Assembly: GCA_010279815.1 (NCBI GenBank)
Contig: QEOQ01000704.1
Span: forward strand, 349,338 to 413,337
Direction: 5' to 3'
DNA from: Brachionus plicatilis
Lineage: Eukaryota > Rotifera > Eurotatoria > Ploima > Brachionidae
DNA length: 64,000 nucleotides
The notes beneath the pieces are model-generated. The model made no database searches. It worked only from the letters and a program-made list of their open reading frames with translations, and was not told the origin of the DNA. Each line of letters begins with the position of its first letter. Position 1 is the first letter of the stretch. Made by a program: the position numbers and the translations under genes. Positions 51,717 to 62,599 of this stretch are shown here, piece after piece.

Positions 51717-54243
51717 TTATTTTTTTTCACTTGATCTTTTTAAATTTATTTCTCTGCCATACATACTAAATTGTCGCAAAAGCTTTAAAATAGTTGGACT
51801 TAAATTGATGTTATTCAAGTCATATTCAGTTGCTTTATATACAAATTTATACAATGGTTCTTCAGCAAGCTTTTGCTCTTTTTCTGTGACAACTTTGGTC
51901 TTTTTCATAAAGTGAATGGCCAACTGAGGCTTGACCAGAGCGATACGACACGGCAATTTGTCTAAATGAGTCATTCGCTTCGGGTCATCATGGTCACATT
52001 TTAGCCTTCGTTCTGAATACACCAGCTCTTTGTCTTCGAACAAATAATACAAGCGTTCATTTTGCGGATTGTGGCAAAGACGCTTTGGATCAAAATGAAA
52101 TAACCAATGTGCTGAATTAATCTGATTCAAATGAAGAAGGTCGTTCTTTTCATCCAAATAGGTGATTACAAAAGGAAGGTCGTTACATCTCAGATAGTTA
52201 CGTTCACTTCCAGAAAGTGATACATATGGAAATTCATTTGTATAGCGTTCTTTGATATTTATACGGAGATTTTCAAAAAAGTACTGCAAAAATCGCTGCT
52301 CTAAATTGTAAAAATTCAGCTGATTTTTTAAGTTAAAAGGTGCATGATTACCTTTGTAGCAGGAGGCAAATGATTTATGCTTTGTATCATCAAGGAAAAG
52401 CTTCATTTTTAAACCAAATTAAAATACTGACTTTTTTTTAAGTTGTTTAAACAGAAGTTCAAAATAGTTTGTCAAAAAAGAAATGCTTTGTAGATTTATT
52501 TTCATTACATTCGAATTGAAAGATTTAATTGAGAAATTCCTTTATTTTTAATTTTTTTTGATTTTTTTTTTCACAGCTTATATTATTTGACTTTAAAAAA
52601 TAATAGAAAAAATTGTTTCAAATAAAAATAAGAAATTAAACACCAATTTTAAGGTATTGTGAATATCGAATGAAAATTGAACAAAAATAATTCCTTTTTT
52701 GATAAAATAAAATAAATGATAACAAAATGGCGTATAATACAGTGGTGATTTGATAACAGTATTTTACGAAAAATTACGTAAAATACCGTTAATTAACCAA
52801 ATTTACCACATTTTACGTAAATTAATGTAAAATCCGAAAAGTGAAAAAGAGGTATTTTTCGAAAAATCGCGTAAATTTTCTGGATTTTGAGATAATTTTG
52901 GTAAAATTTGGTAAAATTCAAAACGGCTAATTCAAAATTCAAAATTTTTTCAAAAAATGTCTTTTTTTTCCAAAAATCGGGAATTTAAGAAAGCTTTTTT
53001 ATATAACAATTTTAAAATAACTATTTTTTTGACTAATTAATAAAAAAAAAACTGTCTTAAATTTTCGATTATTCGAAAAAAAAGATATTTTTTCAAAAAA
53101 TTTTGAATTTCACCAAATTTTACCAAAATTATCTCAAAATTCTATAATTTACGTAATTTTTCGTAAAATACCTCTTTTTCACTTTTCGGATTTTCCGTTA
53201 ATTTACGTAAAATGTGGTAAAATTTGGTTAATTTACGGTATTTTACGTAATTTTTCGTAAAATACTGTTATCAAATCACCACTGTATATGATAATAACAA
53301 AAATTTTTATTTGAAAAAAAAAATACTGAAGTAAGGACTTTTTTTAATTATCAATTACAAAGTTAATAATTATAAATTATTTTAAATGATTTTTTTTTTT
53401 GATGGAGAACTATCGCTCTATACGGCATGTACAAATAAATATAATAATTAATTAAATTGACTATATATGCTGAAAATAGCTTCAGTTTTATTTTTAAAGA
53501 ATAAAATTAAATATAAAAGCTTTATTATTTATATTTTATTTGAACTTAAAGGTCAGAAATTTTTTAGAAAAATAATATGTCTCAAAATTTTTATAATTTT
53601 AAAACAAAAAATTTACAATCTAATTATTTTCTTAAAAAATTGTTCAAAATCAAATTCATTTAAAATGGACTTTGATGCATAATAATGGATTTTTTTTTCT
53701 TTTTTTAAGTCATGTTAATTATTTGACTTTTTTAAAAAAAAATGACTTAAAAAATTTTTTTTGTTCAGTCCTCATTCGTTTTTATTCTTTTTTAAGTAAA
53801 AAATTATTAATAAAAGAAGATTATTAAAATAGAAATCAATAATTAGATAAGTGAAAAATTCAAAAATTTTGTAGCCTAAAGATCGCAAAAAATTATTAAA
53901 AATTTAATTACTTGTCCATGCTGGTCCAAATAGTAAAAGTATTCTCTTACATCTAGTTCCTCGACATACTGGCCTTGCACATACTCTTCAAACTCTCCTT
54001 CTAATCAAAATAAAATCTCATTTTTTCATTTTTAAATTTTATTAAAAACATACGAATTTTGGGTGCATAATTATTCAAAATTCCTGTCAAATTTGACATA
54101 AAGCTCACATTGATACTTCCAGCTAAAATTTTATTTAAAAAAATCAGAACTCTTAAGAAAATTTTAAATTTAAAAATAAAAGTACCAGTATTTTTATTTA
54201 CTGATTTTGTGAATAGTGCCTTTTTAATGTAAAATTTGAACAT
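51717..54243 (-). CDS. UPF0598 (C8orf82-like) mitochondrial protein, paralogue A
   Basis: Five exons: 54243-54186, 54122-54054, 54000-53912, 52400-52352, 52300-51717; 282 aa. Introns are 63, 53, 1511 and 51 nt. The start MFKFYIKKALFTKSVNKN resembles a mitochondrial presequence. Conserved parts: VREYFYYLDQHGQ|LFLDDTKHKSFASCYK, then QRFLQYFFENLRI, and SGSERNYLRCNDLPFVITYL. The 51-nt intron is a multiple of three with no in-frame stop, so a naive reading runs through it and adds 17 false residues. Paralogue B has its GC..AG intron at the same codon. The 1511-nt intron contains a complete foldback MITE (52740-53284). Confidence 0.87.
52740..53284. mobile_element. Complete TA-flanked foldback MITE (UPF0598 intron)
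   Basis: 545 bp, flanked by TA on both sides. The ends are perfect inverted repeats beginning CAGTGGTGATTTGATAACAG and continuing TATTTTACGAAAAATTACG. The arms pair over most of the length, with recurrent TTTACGTAAAAT words. No open frame. TA target and CAGTG start suit a Tc1/mariner- or pogo-mobilised element. Confidence 0.9.
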
Positions 54244-54302
54244 TTTATCTAAATACAAGAACAAAATAGAAATAGATGATTATTTATTTAGCTGAAGACT
54301 AT

Positions 54303-56224
54303 TCAAAGCAGGTAGAACTTTGCCAAAGCATTGGGCAGCTCAAAAACAAGATTTTTCTCAGTGTCATCAAGTGATTGCTGCGAGCTAGCCTTCAGATTAG
54401 ACTCGACCATAATTTGGGTGAACACGCTCAAATCAACCAGTCTGCAGTAAACCATGTTAACATGCTTTATCGATGAGCTCTCATCATCTACTCTGATTTG
54501 TAGTCGGCTACTAATGTAGTCATTTAGCAAGCACACTTCGCCTATCTTAAGAAAATAAAAAAATAGAATTTTTTGGCACAAGAAAATAATTTTTGAAAAA
54601 ATTCTAAAAATAAAAATCTAAATTAAAAGCTAAATTTAGATCTTACTGCAACATAGTTTTGTTCACTGGGTAGATAGGCCTCTACTTTAATTTTGAATGA
54701 GTCCCGCGAGTTTAGATCATAGGCATTGATGCACACAAAACGAATGGCAATGTCAAACTCTCTGTAAGCGTAGATGAACAGCTTCAGATAGGAGGCAATA
54801 ATTTGGTCTATGCTTTTTTGGTTGTGGCAAAGGCCGCTGGTGTCCGGCTTGATCAAATACTTTTCGAGCTCTTTTTTCAAATCAAATAGATAACTCTTGC
54901 CATTTTTTAAAATAAGCTTCAGAAACTCATCGGTCAGACCCTCTTCTGACTTGGACTCTTTGTCAAACTTGTACAGAAATGAGCTGTTGTCATCGGTCAG
55001 AGTTAAAAAATCGATTGTGTTTAGTTGGCCTTTTTTTGGCGAATATGTTTTTCCATTAGTGAACACAGTCCATGGTAAATACTTCCTCTTTATGCTGGTC
55101 CGAACAAAATTTAGAACCAATGCGCTGATCGAACTCGATCCAGCCAAGTGCAATAGCTCGATGTTTGATGCAAAGTTGCCAAATCGAACCACATTAAAGT
55201 TGTTTCGAAAATCGTTGAACTTTTTACCACAGCCTTCAACTAGGGCTGATTTGAACATACTAGCACTTTTGATATATTCAAAATTTTCTTCTTTATCCAA
55301 TTCCTTAATTTTACCAAGAAAAAAATCACTTAGACATTGCTCTAGCTTTGCATAAGTGCCGCACAAATATCGGTTATTAAGCACCGAGTCTATTGCCGAC
55401 TGTTCAATGAAAGACCAATTATCTAAACTTTTACCAGAGTACTTGGCTGGGTGATTTTTGCCTTGAATTACCACCGAGTCCTGCAAAACAGTTTGCCAAT
55501 TGTTGGCCCCATCTAACAAATATCCTCTGTTCTTAATATTACCAATGTCTCTAGAGTTGAACTCGAACAAAACTGACCGGGCCTGTTCATCCTTGGGCTC
55601 AGTGTAAATAAACAGCTCATTGTCCAAAAACTGGTTGAGATGGTACTTGTGCAAATAGAGCGTGCTGTAATGTAGTGTATTGGGAAGACGGAGACACGCA
55701 ATGTTGACAATCTCTTGCAATGGAACTAGTTCTTTGGAAATTTGGTTAATTTTTATTTTTACTTCGTTTGCTGATTTGAGCAATTGCTTGGCTTTTTGGG
55801 ACTGCATGGTCTTTTTTTTTGATCCAGCGCCTCCTTGTGATTTTACCAAGGCGTTTATTTGCTCCGATATTTGGTCTTTTTCTTGTTTCAATAGATCTAT
55901 TTGGTCCTCTAAAGATCGCATTTTAAAAAAGTCTTTTTGCAAGTGGTCAAGATTGAGGTGAATGTGACGGGCCGCTAAGTTTAAGTTGAGCATTGATCTG
56001 AGAATGTTTTTGGTGTCAAACAGCCGGTCCATGTTCAACTCGGGTGATATTATTTTCGGAAAGATGCAGTCCTCGGTTGGTTTTATGTACAGCGAGGACT
56101 TTTGAGTGTAGTGTGGCACTGAGCGATATCCATTTTCGTCCCATTTTTGACTCCGATGGGTGGAACAAAATGAAAAATTTTTCTTGAATTTTACATTCAA
56201 CTTTTTGAAAATTAGTCGCTGCAT
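54303..56224 (-). CDS. SLIMP-like mitochondrial seryl-tRNA synthetase paralogue
   Basis: Exons 56224-54647 and 54545-54303, intron 101 nt (GTAAGA..TTAAG), phase 0; 606 aa. The basic N-terminus (MQRLIFKKLNVKFKKNFSF) suits mitochondrial import. SISPELNMDRLFDT-type entry, then a long coiled-coil arm (LKQEKDQISEQINALV..KQLLKSANEVKIKI) as in SerRS. The class II core is recognisable (VEGCGKKFNDF, FKIKVEAYLPSEQNYVA|IGEVCLLNDYISSRLQIR aligned to SerRS motif 3). But motif 2 lacks the R-x-E signature, and the motif 3 SSCSNCTDxQSRR residues are mostly lost (GEVCLLNDYISSRL). That argues for a non-aminoacylating SLIMP-type protein rather than a true SerRS. Role inferred: mitochondrial translation/DNA maintenance. 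Confidence 0.75.
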
Positions 56225-58829
56225 TTTGTGGATTAAGCAACAATTTTACTCTTTTTTATTTAAAATAAGGTGGATTCTTTGTTTTTGATTAAAGGAAAAT
56301 GCGCGCTTGATGTTTTCTCTCAAGTGAATCAAATTAAAAGTTTAAATTTATTTATTAAATATACTTGAACTAAATTAAAACTAAAGGTAATGTTTATTTA
56401 AGTTATTTTTGTTGAATTAACTTTGAAAATTTTTGAAAATGATTATTATAATTTGCTCGATTTATTAATTTTTTAAAAAAATTTTTAAGTTTCAAAAATA
56501 TTTTATTTAAAAATTGTTTTAAATCAACACTAATAGAAAAAATTAATTAAAAATAATAATTCTGATTTTTAACCCCGTTACTTTACCTCTAAAATAATTA
56601 TTATTTAAAATTTTAAATGTTTGTCTAACATAATATTTAATGCAAGAAAACTTAATAATTTTCAGTAAAATTTTAGAAAATTAAAAACGAGCTTTTATAA
56701 AAAAATTAATATTAACAACTAAGGTTGAGTCTAAAATTTGAATTTATGATTATTTTTAAATTAAAAAAAAAAATTTATAACAGATAAAATAAAATTCACA
56801 AAGCGGACTTTACAATGAAACTATGCAGATTTTTTTTCACATGTCTATCTAAAATTTGAAGAAAATTTTCGATTTTTTGGTACACTATGGTAAATTTTTA
56901 AGTATCTAACAACCTAGTTTAATACTTAAAAAATCCAAATGCTGAGTATTAATGCTTTGCTAAACTCAGGCTTTAATTTTTACTAGTATAAAAGAATGAA
57001 AATTTGATGATACAGTGTTTAAAGTTAAACTGTATAATGGGTAAGATTACATCATTTTACGTAATTTTACGTAAAATTACACTAGTTTAAGTAAGTTTCG
57101 TCAAAAACGCTTACGTCCAAAGAAAAAACTGAATTTTAGAAGAAAAAGTGAAAAATTAATGAAAATTAAAATTTTATAAAAAAATATGGGTATTTTCCTA
57201 ATATTTACATTAGTTAAAAAATATGACAGAAAATTACATATTATTACATTGTAAGTTGGCTAATTGTAAGAAAAAGTATTAAACTAGTGTTTAAAAAGCT
57301 AATTTTTGTCAATTTAAATAAATGAAAAAGAATTTTATTTTTACAATTTTTGGGATGTTTGTATAAAATTATAAATAAAGTTTAATTTCCTTAATATTTT
57401 AAGTGTATTTTATCTTTTCAAAAATTTTTAAATTTTTTGTTTCATTTGTTTTAGACATTGACTACTAAATTTTTAACTTTTCAGCTTGATTTTCAGCTCC
57501 TTCACAATCAAGTGTCAATTTTCTTTTTCTATTTTATTTAATTTCAATTTTGTTAAAGTTTTAAGTTCAAAAAAAATTACAAATAGTGAATCAAAAACAA
57601 GACTAACTTAATAAAATTAAATAAACATTTAAAATTTTAATTTCTTAAACATTTTTTCAATTTAAACAATTCGTTTCGACACTCCTTTGTTTACATTAAA
57701 AAAAAAATTATCTGAGTATCAACTCTTATAAAAATAATAATTTTAGTATGTAGTGGTAAATTTTAACATTTTTCAAATGATTAGTAAATTATGAAAAAAT
57801 TTTAAATGGATCTTGGCTTATCAAAATAATTTTAGTAAATTTTTGAAGAAATTTTTGACCCGAAAGAGTATGAATTAAAAAATATTGTGGAAGTACTGGT
57901 TGTTTCGATTCAATCGGAAGAAGAACTAGTTGAAAATGCACATGTTGAGGCTTCTTCAAAAGGGCTGTTCAAGAGGCTTTGGTCAAATTCAATGTATTAT
58001 TTTTGAAATTTGAAATTTTTTAAATTTTTTTTCAATTTTTCAATTAGAAATTTAGAGCATTTGTATCTAGTATCATAATTGTTATTCTAAGTGAAAAGCT
58101 TACTGCAATCTTTTTATATCATAAAAAAATATGGGGAATAGTAAAACCTACAATAAATCCTTGCAAATTGACCCAAGGTTCTGGTGTATAAATAACAATA
58201 AGCCTAATACACCTAGGACTCGGTTAAAACATCAACTTTTTTTAAATTTCATTTTAACTTTAACCTCATGGCTTATAAAAATAAAAAACTAACCTCATAA
58301 TTTCAGCTATTATCTTAATGTGCTTTATTTTAATTTATCATATAGTCTCACAAGATGAAAAAATTGAAAATGATATAAGCGTATACTATGTAATTTTTTT
58401 TTTCACATTTAAAACCATGCCAAAAAATTCTTTATAATCTATTTTAGATTTTCCTTTTTCTTTTTTAATTTTTTGTATAATTTTAGAGATAACAATGCTT
58501 AAATTCCAATCTAAAATTACCGATAATTTTTGTAAAGCTCACTAAAACAAAAAAATAATTTCGATATTATCCCGTGTTAAAATTTTATAATTAAAAAAAA
58601 ATTTTAAAATATTTATTAACTTATTAACTCAACCATTTTACACCAAAAACCCATGGGGTGATCTGCAAGGTTTTAGAGAATTAACAAAAAAATTTTGCAT
58701 TCTAAAATGACTATTCCTGTTAAATAATTTTTAATGTTTTTTTATTAATTGAATTTTAAATTTTTGAACGATCAATTTTCAGAAATAAATTTTCCCTTTA
58801 AAATTAACCCTTAATCGTTAAAATTTATA
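56225..58829. other. AT-rich non-coding DNA
   Basis: No gene firmly supported. At 57012-57110 a TACAGTG start followed by ATTTTACGTAATTTTACG looks like a decayed end of the foldback MITE family. An open stretch at 57840-58006 is listed separately. Confidence 0.4.
57840..58006 (+). CDS. Stop-to-stop ORF, uncharacterised
   Basis: About 55 codons without ATG start, reading EEIFDPKEYELKNIVEVLVV and then EEELVENAHVEASSKGLFKR before TGA. Composition is protein-like, in contrast to the flanks. Could be an orphan exon or a transposon remnant. Family unknown. Confidence 0.2.
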
Positions 58830-59612
58830 TGGAAGAAAGATATTACCCCATGCAAAACAAAAGGGAGAAGATTGTTTGGTGGTGAAAAATGGATATACCA
58901 ACAAGATGGCGCTACTGTTCATACAGTGGTGATTTCATAACAGTATTTTACGAAAAATTACGTAAATTTTCAGGATTTTGAGATAATTTTGGTAAAATAT
59001 GGTAAAATTAAAAACGGCCAATTCAAAATTCAAAATTTTTTGAAAAAATGTATTTTTTTCCAAAAATCGAAAATTTAAGAAAGCATTTTTTATGACAATT
59101 TAAAAAAAACTATTTTTTTGACCAATTTATGAAAAAAAAACTGCCTTAAATTTTCGATTTTTGGAAAAAAAATACATTTTTTGAAAAAATTTTGAATTTT
59201 GAATTGGCCGTTTTTAATTTTACCATATTTTACCAAAATTATCTCAAAATCCTGAAAATTTACGTAATTTTTCGTAAAATACTTCTTTTTCACTTTTCGG
59301 TATTTTCGTAAAATACTGTTATGAAATCACCACTGTACATCAACCAGATCTCAAAATTTGTGTAAAAATAATTTATATAAATTTTTAGAAAAAAAGTACT
59401 AGCCTGCAAATTCTCCAGATTTGAACCCGCTGGATTATTATAATTGGAATTCATTTGTAAGCAAAATGAATACTTATAACAATACAAGTCGTGATAATTT
59501 TATAGAAGAAATAAGAAAAGCAACCGAATAAATAGACAAAAATGAGATAAAAAAACTCAACTCTTTTAATTCAAGAGTAAGGGCTGTCGAGAATTCTAAA
59601 AAGATTTTGTAA
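58830..59612 (+). pseudogene. Tc1/mariner transposase relic (DD37D type), split by a MITE
   Basis: Left piece, to 58923: LFGGEKWIYQQDGATVHT, with the second catalytic Asp (QQDGA). Right piece, 59336-59612: PANSPDLNPLDYYNW, with the third catalytic Asp, then KMNTYNN..IEEIRKATE and a C-terminus RVRAVENSKKIL. The foldback MITE 58924-59335 sits between them in a TA target; leaving it out returns the same frame. Counted that way, 37 residues separate the second and third Asp, as in the maT (DD37D) group. A TAG replaces the Trp before PANSPD and a TAA falls after ATE. The first Asp and N-terminus were not found. Confidence 0.8.
58924..59335. mobile_element. Complete TA-flanked foldback MITE inside a mariner relic
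   Basis: 412 bp with ends CAGTGGTGATTTCATAACAG in inverted orientation, flanked by TA (58922-58923 and 59336-59337). Arms pair through TATTTTACGAAAAATTACG and the AAAACGGCCAATTCAAAATT block. Nearly the same family member as 52740-53284, shorter by about 130 bp. Confidence 0.92.
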
Positions 59613-60099
59613 TAAATAAAATGAATTTTTAAAAATCACAGAACATTAATTTTAATTTAAAATAAAATAGGAATAAAAGTGACCACCAACTTAGAAGCCT
59701 TTTTTTTGTAAAAGAATCATTTTTACATTGAAAATATATAAATTTTTCTCTTAGAAAAATTTGGCTTAGATATAAATATGCATTTTTTAGACAAATTTCT
59801 TCAAAAAAAAAAATAAAAAAAAAAATATTGAGAGATTAATTTATACTTTTTTTAGTCTCAAAATATTGTATACTTGAGTAAATTTTTGTGAGACTAGCTA
59901 ATATATATCAAAAGTTATGGTTTAAAAGGCAAATTCTTGTTATTTCTCAATAATTTTCAACTTCAGTCATTTTTTACAGTTTTTTTAGAATTACTTTTGA
60001 TCAATATAAGTCAAAAATACTTCAAGGATATCATTTGAAAGAGAAAATGATTTTGAATAAGCTAGTATGATTTAAAAAATGATTAAACTATGAACAAAC
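59613..60099. other. AT-rich non-coding DNA
   Basis: No gene recognised between the mariner relic and the pogo-like element. Confidence 0.4.
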
Positions 60100-60101
60100 T
60101 A

Positions 60102-60823
60102 CAGTAGTTTCCGGTTATAAGAAACTCCAATTAGCACCAAAAAAAATTTTTTATATCCGAAGATTTCTTGTAAACGAATTAAGCTTTTTTACAAAAATTT
60201 TTATTCAAAAACAAATTTAATTCAAGTTTAATTTAACTACATTTCTCATTTAACGGATAAAAACAATACAAAAGTTATTATAAAAAAAATTGCTAATTTT
60301 AATTGTTCAAGATTATTAAGGATTAATTCATTAACTTGATTCACTACCTCATTCAAACTATTGAAATTCGAAACTCCATGACTACTGAAATAGAATCGGG
60401 TGCTATCTAAATAACTCTTAACGTTATTTTTTGTGTACGTAACTGTTGATGGATCAATCGAAAAGAATTCGGCAACTGATTTTTTGTCTTTTCCTTTCGC
60501 TAATTGGTCCAAAATTTCAATTCTCCTCTCTAAACTAATAGCTGTTCGTTGATCAGTGTTGGTATTTTTAGAACCGCCCATTGTTTTTTTATTCATTTTT
60601 TTTTTCGAATATGACTTTTCTTATATACAACTAAATTTTAATGACGCGTGAGTAAATTGTATTTCAAAAAAAATTTATTGTAAACAAAAATTGACTGTAA
60701 GCGAATTTTTTATAAGCAGTTAGAAATACATTGAAAGCATTTCAAAAGTTTTTGTCCTCGCAAAAAAATTTACTATAGCCGAAATTTTCTTATATCCGTG
60801 TTTATTATAACCGGAAAATACTG
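60102..60823. mobile_element. Pogo-like element, internally deleted
   Basis: 722 bp. Terminal inverted repeats CAGTAGTTTCCGGTTATAAG (left) and CAGTATTTTCCGGTTATAAT (right, reverse complement), both flanked by TA (60100-60101, 60824-60825). CAGT start and TA target are typical of pogo/Tigger elements. The only coding content is the CENP-B-type HTH ORF at 60246-60596. The DDE catalytic domain is absent. Confidence 0.85.
60246..60596 (-). CDS. CENP-B/pogo-type HTH DNA-binding protein, 116 aa
   Basis: ATG 60596 to TAA, starting MNKKTMGGSKN. Residues ~20-65 (ISLERRIEILDQLAKGKDKK, SVAEFFSIDPSTVTYTKNNV) form the first HTH of the CENP-B N-terminal domain family: KxEIL..L..G..KxxVAxxFxIxxSTV. The following ~50 residues are helical, ending in a hydrophobic tail. 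It lies wholly inside the pogo-like TIRs and its frame is intact. The protein could bind the element's ends without cutting. Alternatively a chance-preserved remnant. Confidence 0.7.
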   Translation of the reverse strand: MNKKTMGGSKNTNTDQRTAISLERRIEILDQLAKGKDKKSVAEFFSIDPSTVTYTKNNVKSYLDSTRFYFSSHGVSNFNSLNEVVNQVNELILNNLEQLKLAIFFIITFVLFLSVK

Positions 60824-60907
60824 TATGATTTTATGCACAACACATAATAATCTTAATTTTCCCAGTTTCAAAAATATTTTTTTTCGATTTGAATTTTGTG
60901 CAAAGAA

Positions 60908-61098
60908 TTATGGTTCACCCGTTAAACGATCACGGAGTGTATCTTCATTTTTAATTTCACAATTTGTTGCTTCAAGTGAATTATTTGTGCTTGGAAATAA
61001 AGATTGCAATCCTTGGTACCAACCATCTTTTGTCAATAACCATTCTGTTTCAAAGTATTCAATTAAACATTTTTCTTCGTTCCATTTTTTTTCCTTAT
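60908..61098 (-). pseudogene. MULE transposase fragment, C-terminal part of core
   Basis: The minus strand reads WLLTKDGWYQGLQSLFPSTN, then NSLEATNCEIKNEDTLRDRL and a stop. W(Y/F)xG..PSTNN(S/A)LE..N..IK.E.TLR.RL is the conserved end of MULE transposase cores. The frame upstream is open for a further ~20 residues. It lies 85 bp from the pogo-like element. Confidence 0.7.
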
Positions 61099-61139
61099 TA
61101 CATATTATAATGTAAGATTTTTAATCTACATTTTTTTCA

Positions 61140-61860
61140 TACTTAATATTAACACGTTAGTCAATTAATGTTGATTTTATAAAATTAATGTTAACTACAA
61201 ATTAATAATGCTCAAAAATAGAATTAATGCTTGTTTGCAATAATTAATTTACGTTTAATATAATTAAGGCACATTAAAAATAATTAATGCTAAAAATTAT
61301 TATTGTTAAGTTCAAATAAAGGGTCTTGCCTGTTTTGTGACCAGTTGGTCACATATTATGTGACCAGTGACTTTGTGTCGATTTGGTGACCAGGTATCTT
61401 TTCTGACTGGTCACATATTCACTGGTTACCTAATATGTGATCAGGCATAATTATTTATTTGGTAAAAATTTTTATAAATAATTTTAACCCTGTCACCTAA
61501 ATAAACGTTTGGTCACGAAAATTTTTCAATTGGTCACATAAATTTCTTTGGGGTATTATTAATCGATCTCTTACATTACTTAAACGATCACTTAATAAAA
61601 TATATTATTTTATTTTTTCTATTTATAATATTATTTATTCGATTAATTTGATTAATTAACTGTCTCTAATAATAAATATTTTTGTATCCCGAGTTTTTTT
61701 GTCACTAAATTTACTGAAGATGAGTATGATTATGATGAATATAGCTCTTAACTTAATTGATGAACAGTTGAAATTATCTCTTGATTTAATTTTATTATCT
61801 CCTGTGAGAGTTTTTTTTTGTGGATATTTACAGATGATCTAATGTGATCTAAGTTTTATC
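61140..61860. other. Repetitive non-coding DNA with AATTAATG and GGTCACAT words
   Basis: 61150-61310 has at least six short AATTAATG(C/T) units, as in sub-terminal regions of MULE-like elements. 61325-61560 repeats TGGTCACATA / GTGACCAG in both orientations (degenerate palindromic units). No gene. Confidence 0.5.
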
Positions 61861-61871
61861 AAAGTATTGAA

Positions 61872-62332
61872 ATGTCTGATAGTGAGTATCGAGTAGTTGA
61901 TGACTATGTAACTTCTGAATCAGAATCTGAAGACAAGGTTCAAGAATCCAATAAAAAGAATATGAAATAAAAAGAATTGTTGGCTTTGCTGCAAATATGA
62001 AACTTGTCAAAATACCAATCGAAGCTAAGCAAGTAGTTATTGGACAAAAACCTAGAAGAGGTAGACCGTGTAAGTCTACAAAGGCGCTTGAGTACCAATC
62101 AGAAGCAGATAAAGAAGAGAGAGTTGTCAGCTCAATCAAAGTTCTAAAGCGAAAGATAACAGAAGTAGAGGAAGAAACTCCACAAGAAACAGTTATACCA
62201 ACAAAAAAGAACAAAAAAAACAATTGATCAGGAAGCTGAAAAAGTAGTGCAAGCATCAACCTGCAGTGATTTAAGTAAGAAAGTAGAAGCTCCACTAAAG
62301 AGAGGTAGAGGTAGACCAAGAAAAAACTTATA
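61872..62332 (+). pseudogene. MULE transposase C-terminal region with AT-hook-like motifs, frameshifted
   Basis: Three overlapping frames. ATG 61872 reads MSDSEYRVVDDYVTSESESE and stops. ATG 61997 reads VVIGQKPRRGRPCKSTKALE through KRKITEVEEE to a stop in an A-run at 62212-62224. The next frame reads SDLSKKVEAPLKRGRGRPRK and NL, then TAA. GRP cores flanked by Arg/Lys are AT-hooks, and RRGRPCKSTKALE resembles KRGAPKKATKAL of the MULE tail at 63170. It could instead be a small AT-hook gene with an unseen intron. The A-run suggests an indel. Confidence 0.5.
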
Positions 62333-62599
62333 AGATATTATTTTATTTGAAATTATTTTAAATTTTTTAAATTTTTTTTTTTTTAAATCAATTTAATAAA
62401 TAAAAATAAGAGATACTTTAAGTAAAATTAGTTGCTGTTTTATTTAATATAGGAGACAGATTTATAAATATAAGTTAAGGGTATTTAGTAAAATAAGAGA
62501 TAGAAAAATATTAGTGATCGATTAAGTAATTTTAGAGATCGATTAAATACCTCCAAATTTCTTTTAAGTTAAATAAAATTTAATTGCAAATATACGGTA

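Noticed and set aside
51717..52406. Reading paralogue A of UPF0598 as a single-exon gene starting at ATG 52406
   Set aside because: That ATG lies in the intron, directly in front of the acceptor ATGAAG|CTT. The family sequence before LFLDD is supplied by the exon ending at 53912, and 17 residues of the long frame are an intron.
54001..54264. An 87-codon ORF as a separate small gene
   Set aside because: It is two short exons plus two introns of UPF0598 paralogue A read through in one frame.
59090..59293. ORFs inside the foldback MITE
   Set aside because: They arise from the AT-rich palindrome and are not kept in the sister element at 52740.
61849..62319. 156-codon minus-strand ORF
   Set aside because: Antisense of the AT-hook/MULE frames. 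Its Leu/Phe/Ser-rich 'membrane' look comes from complementing Lys/Glu codons.
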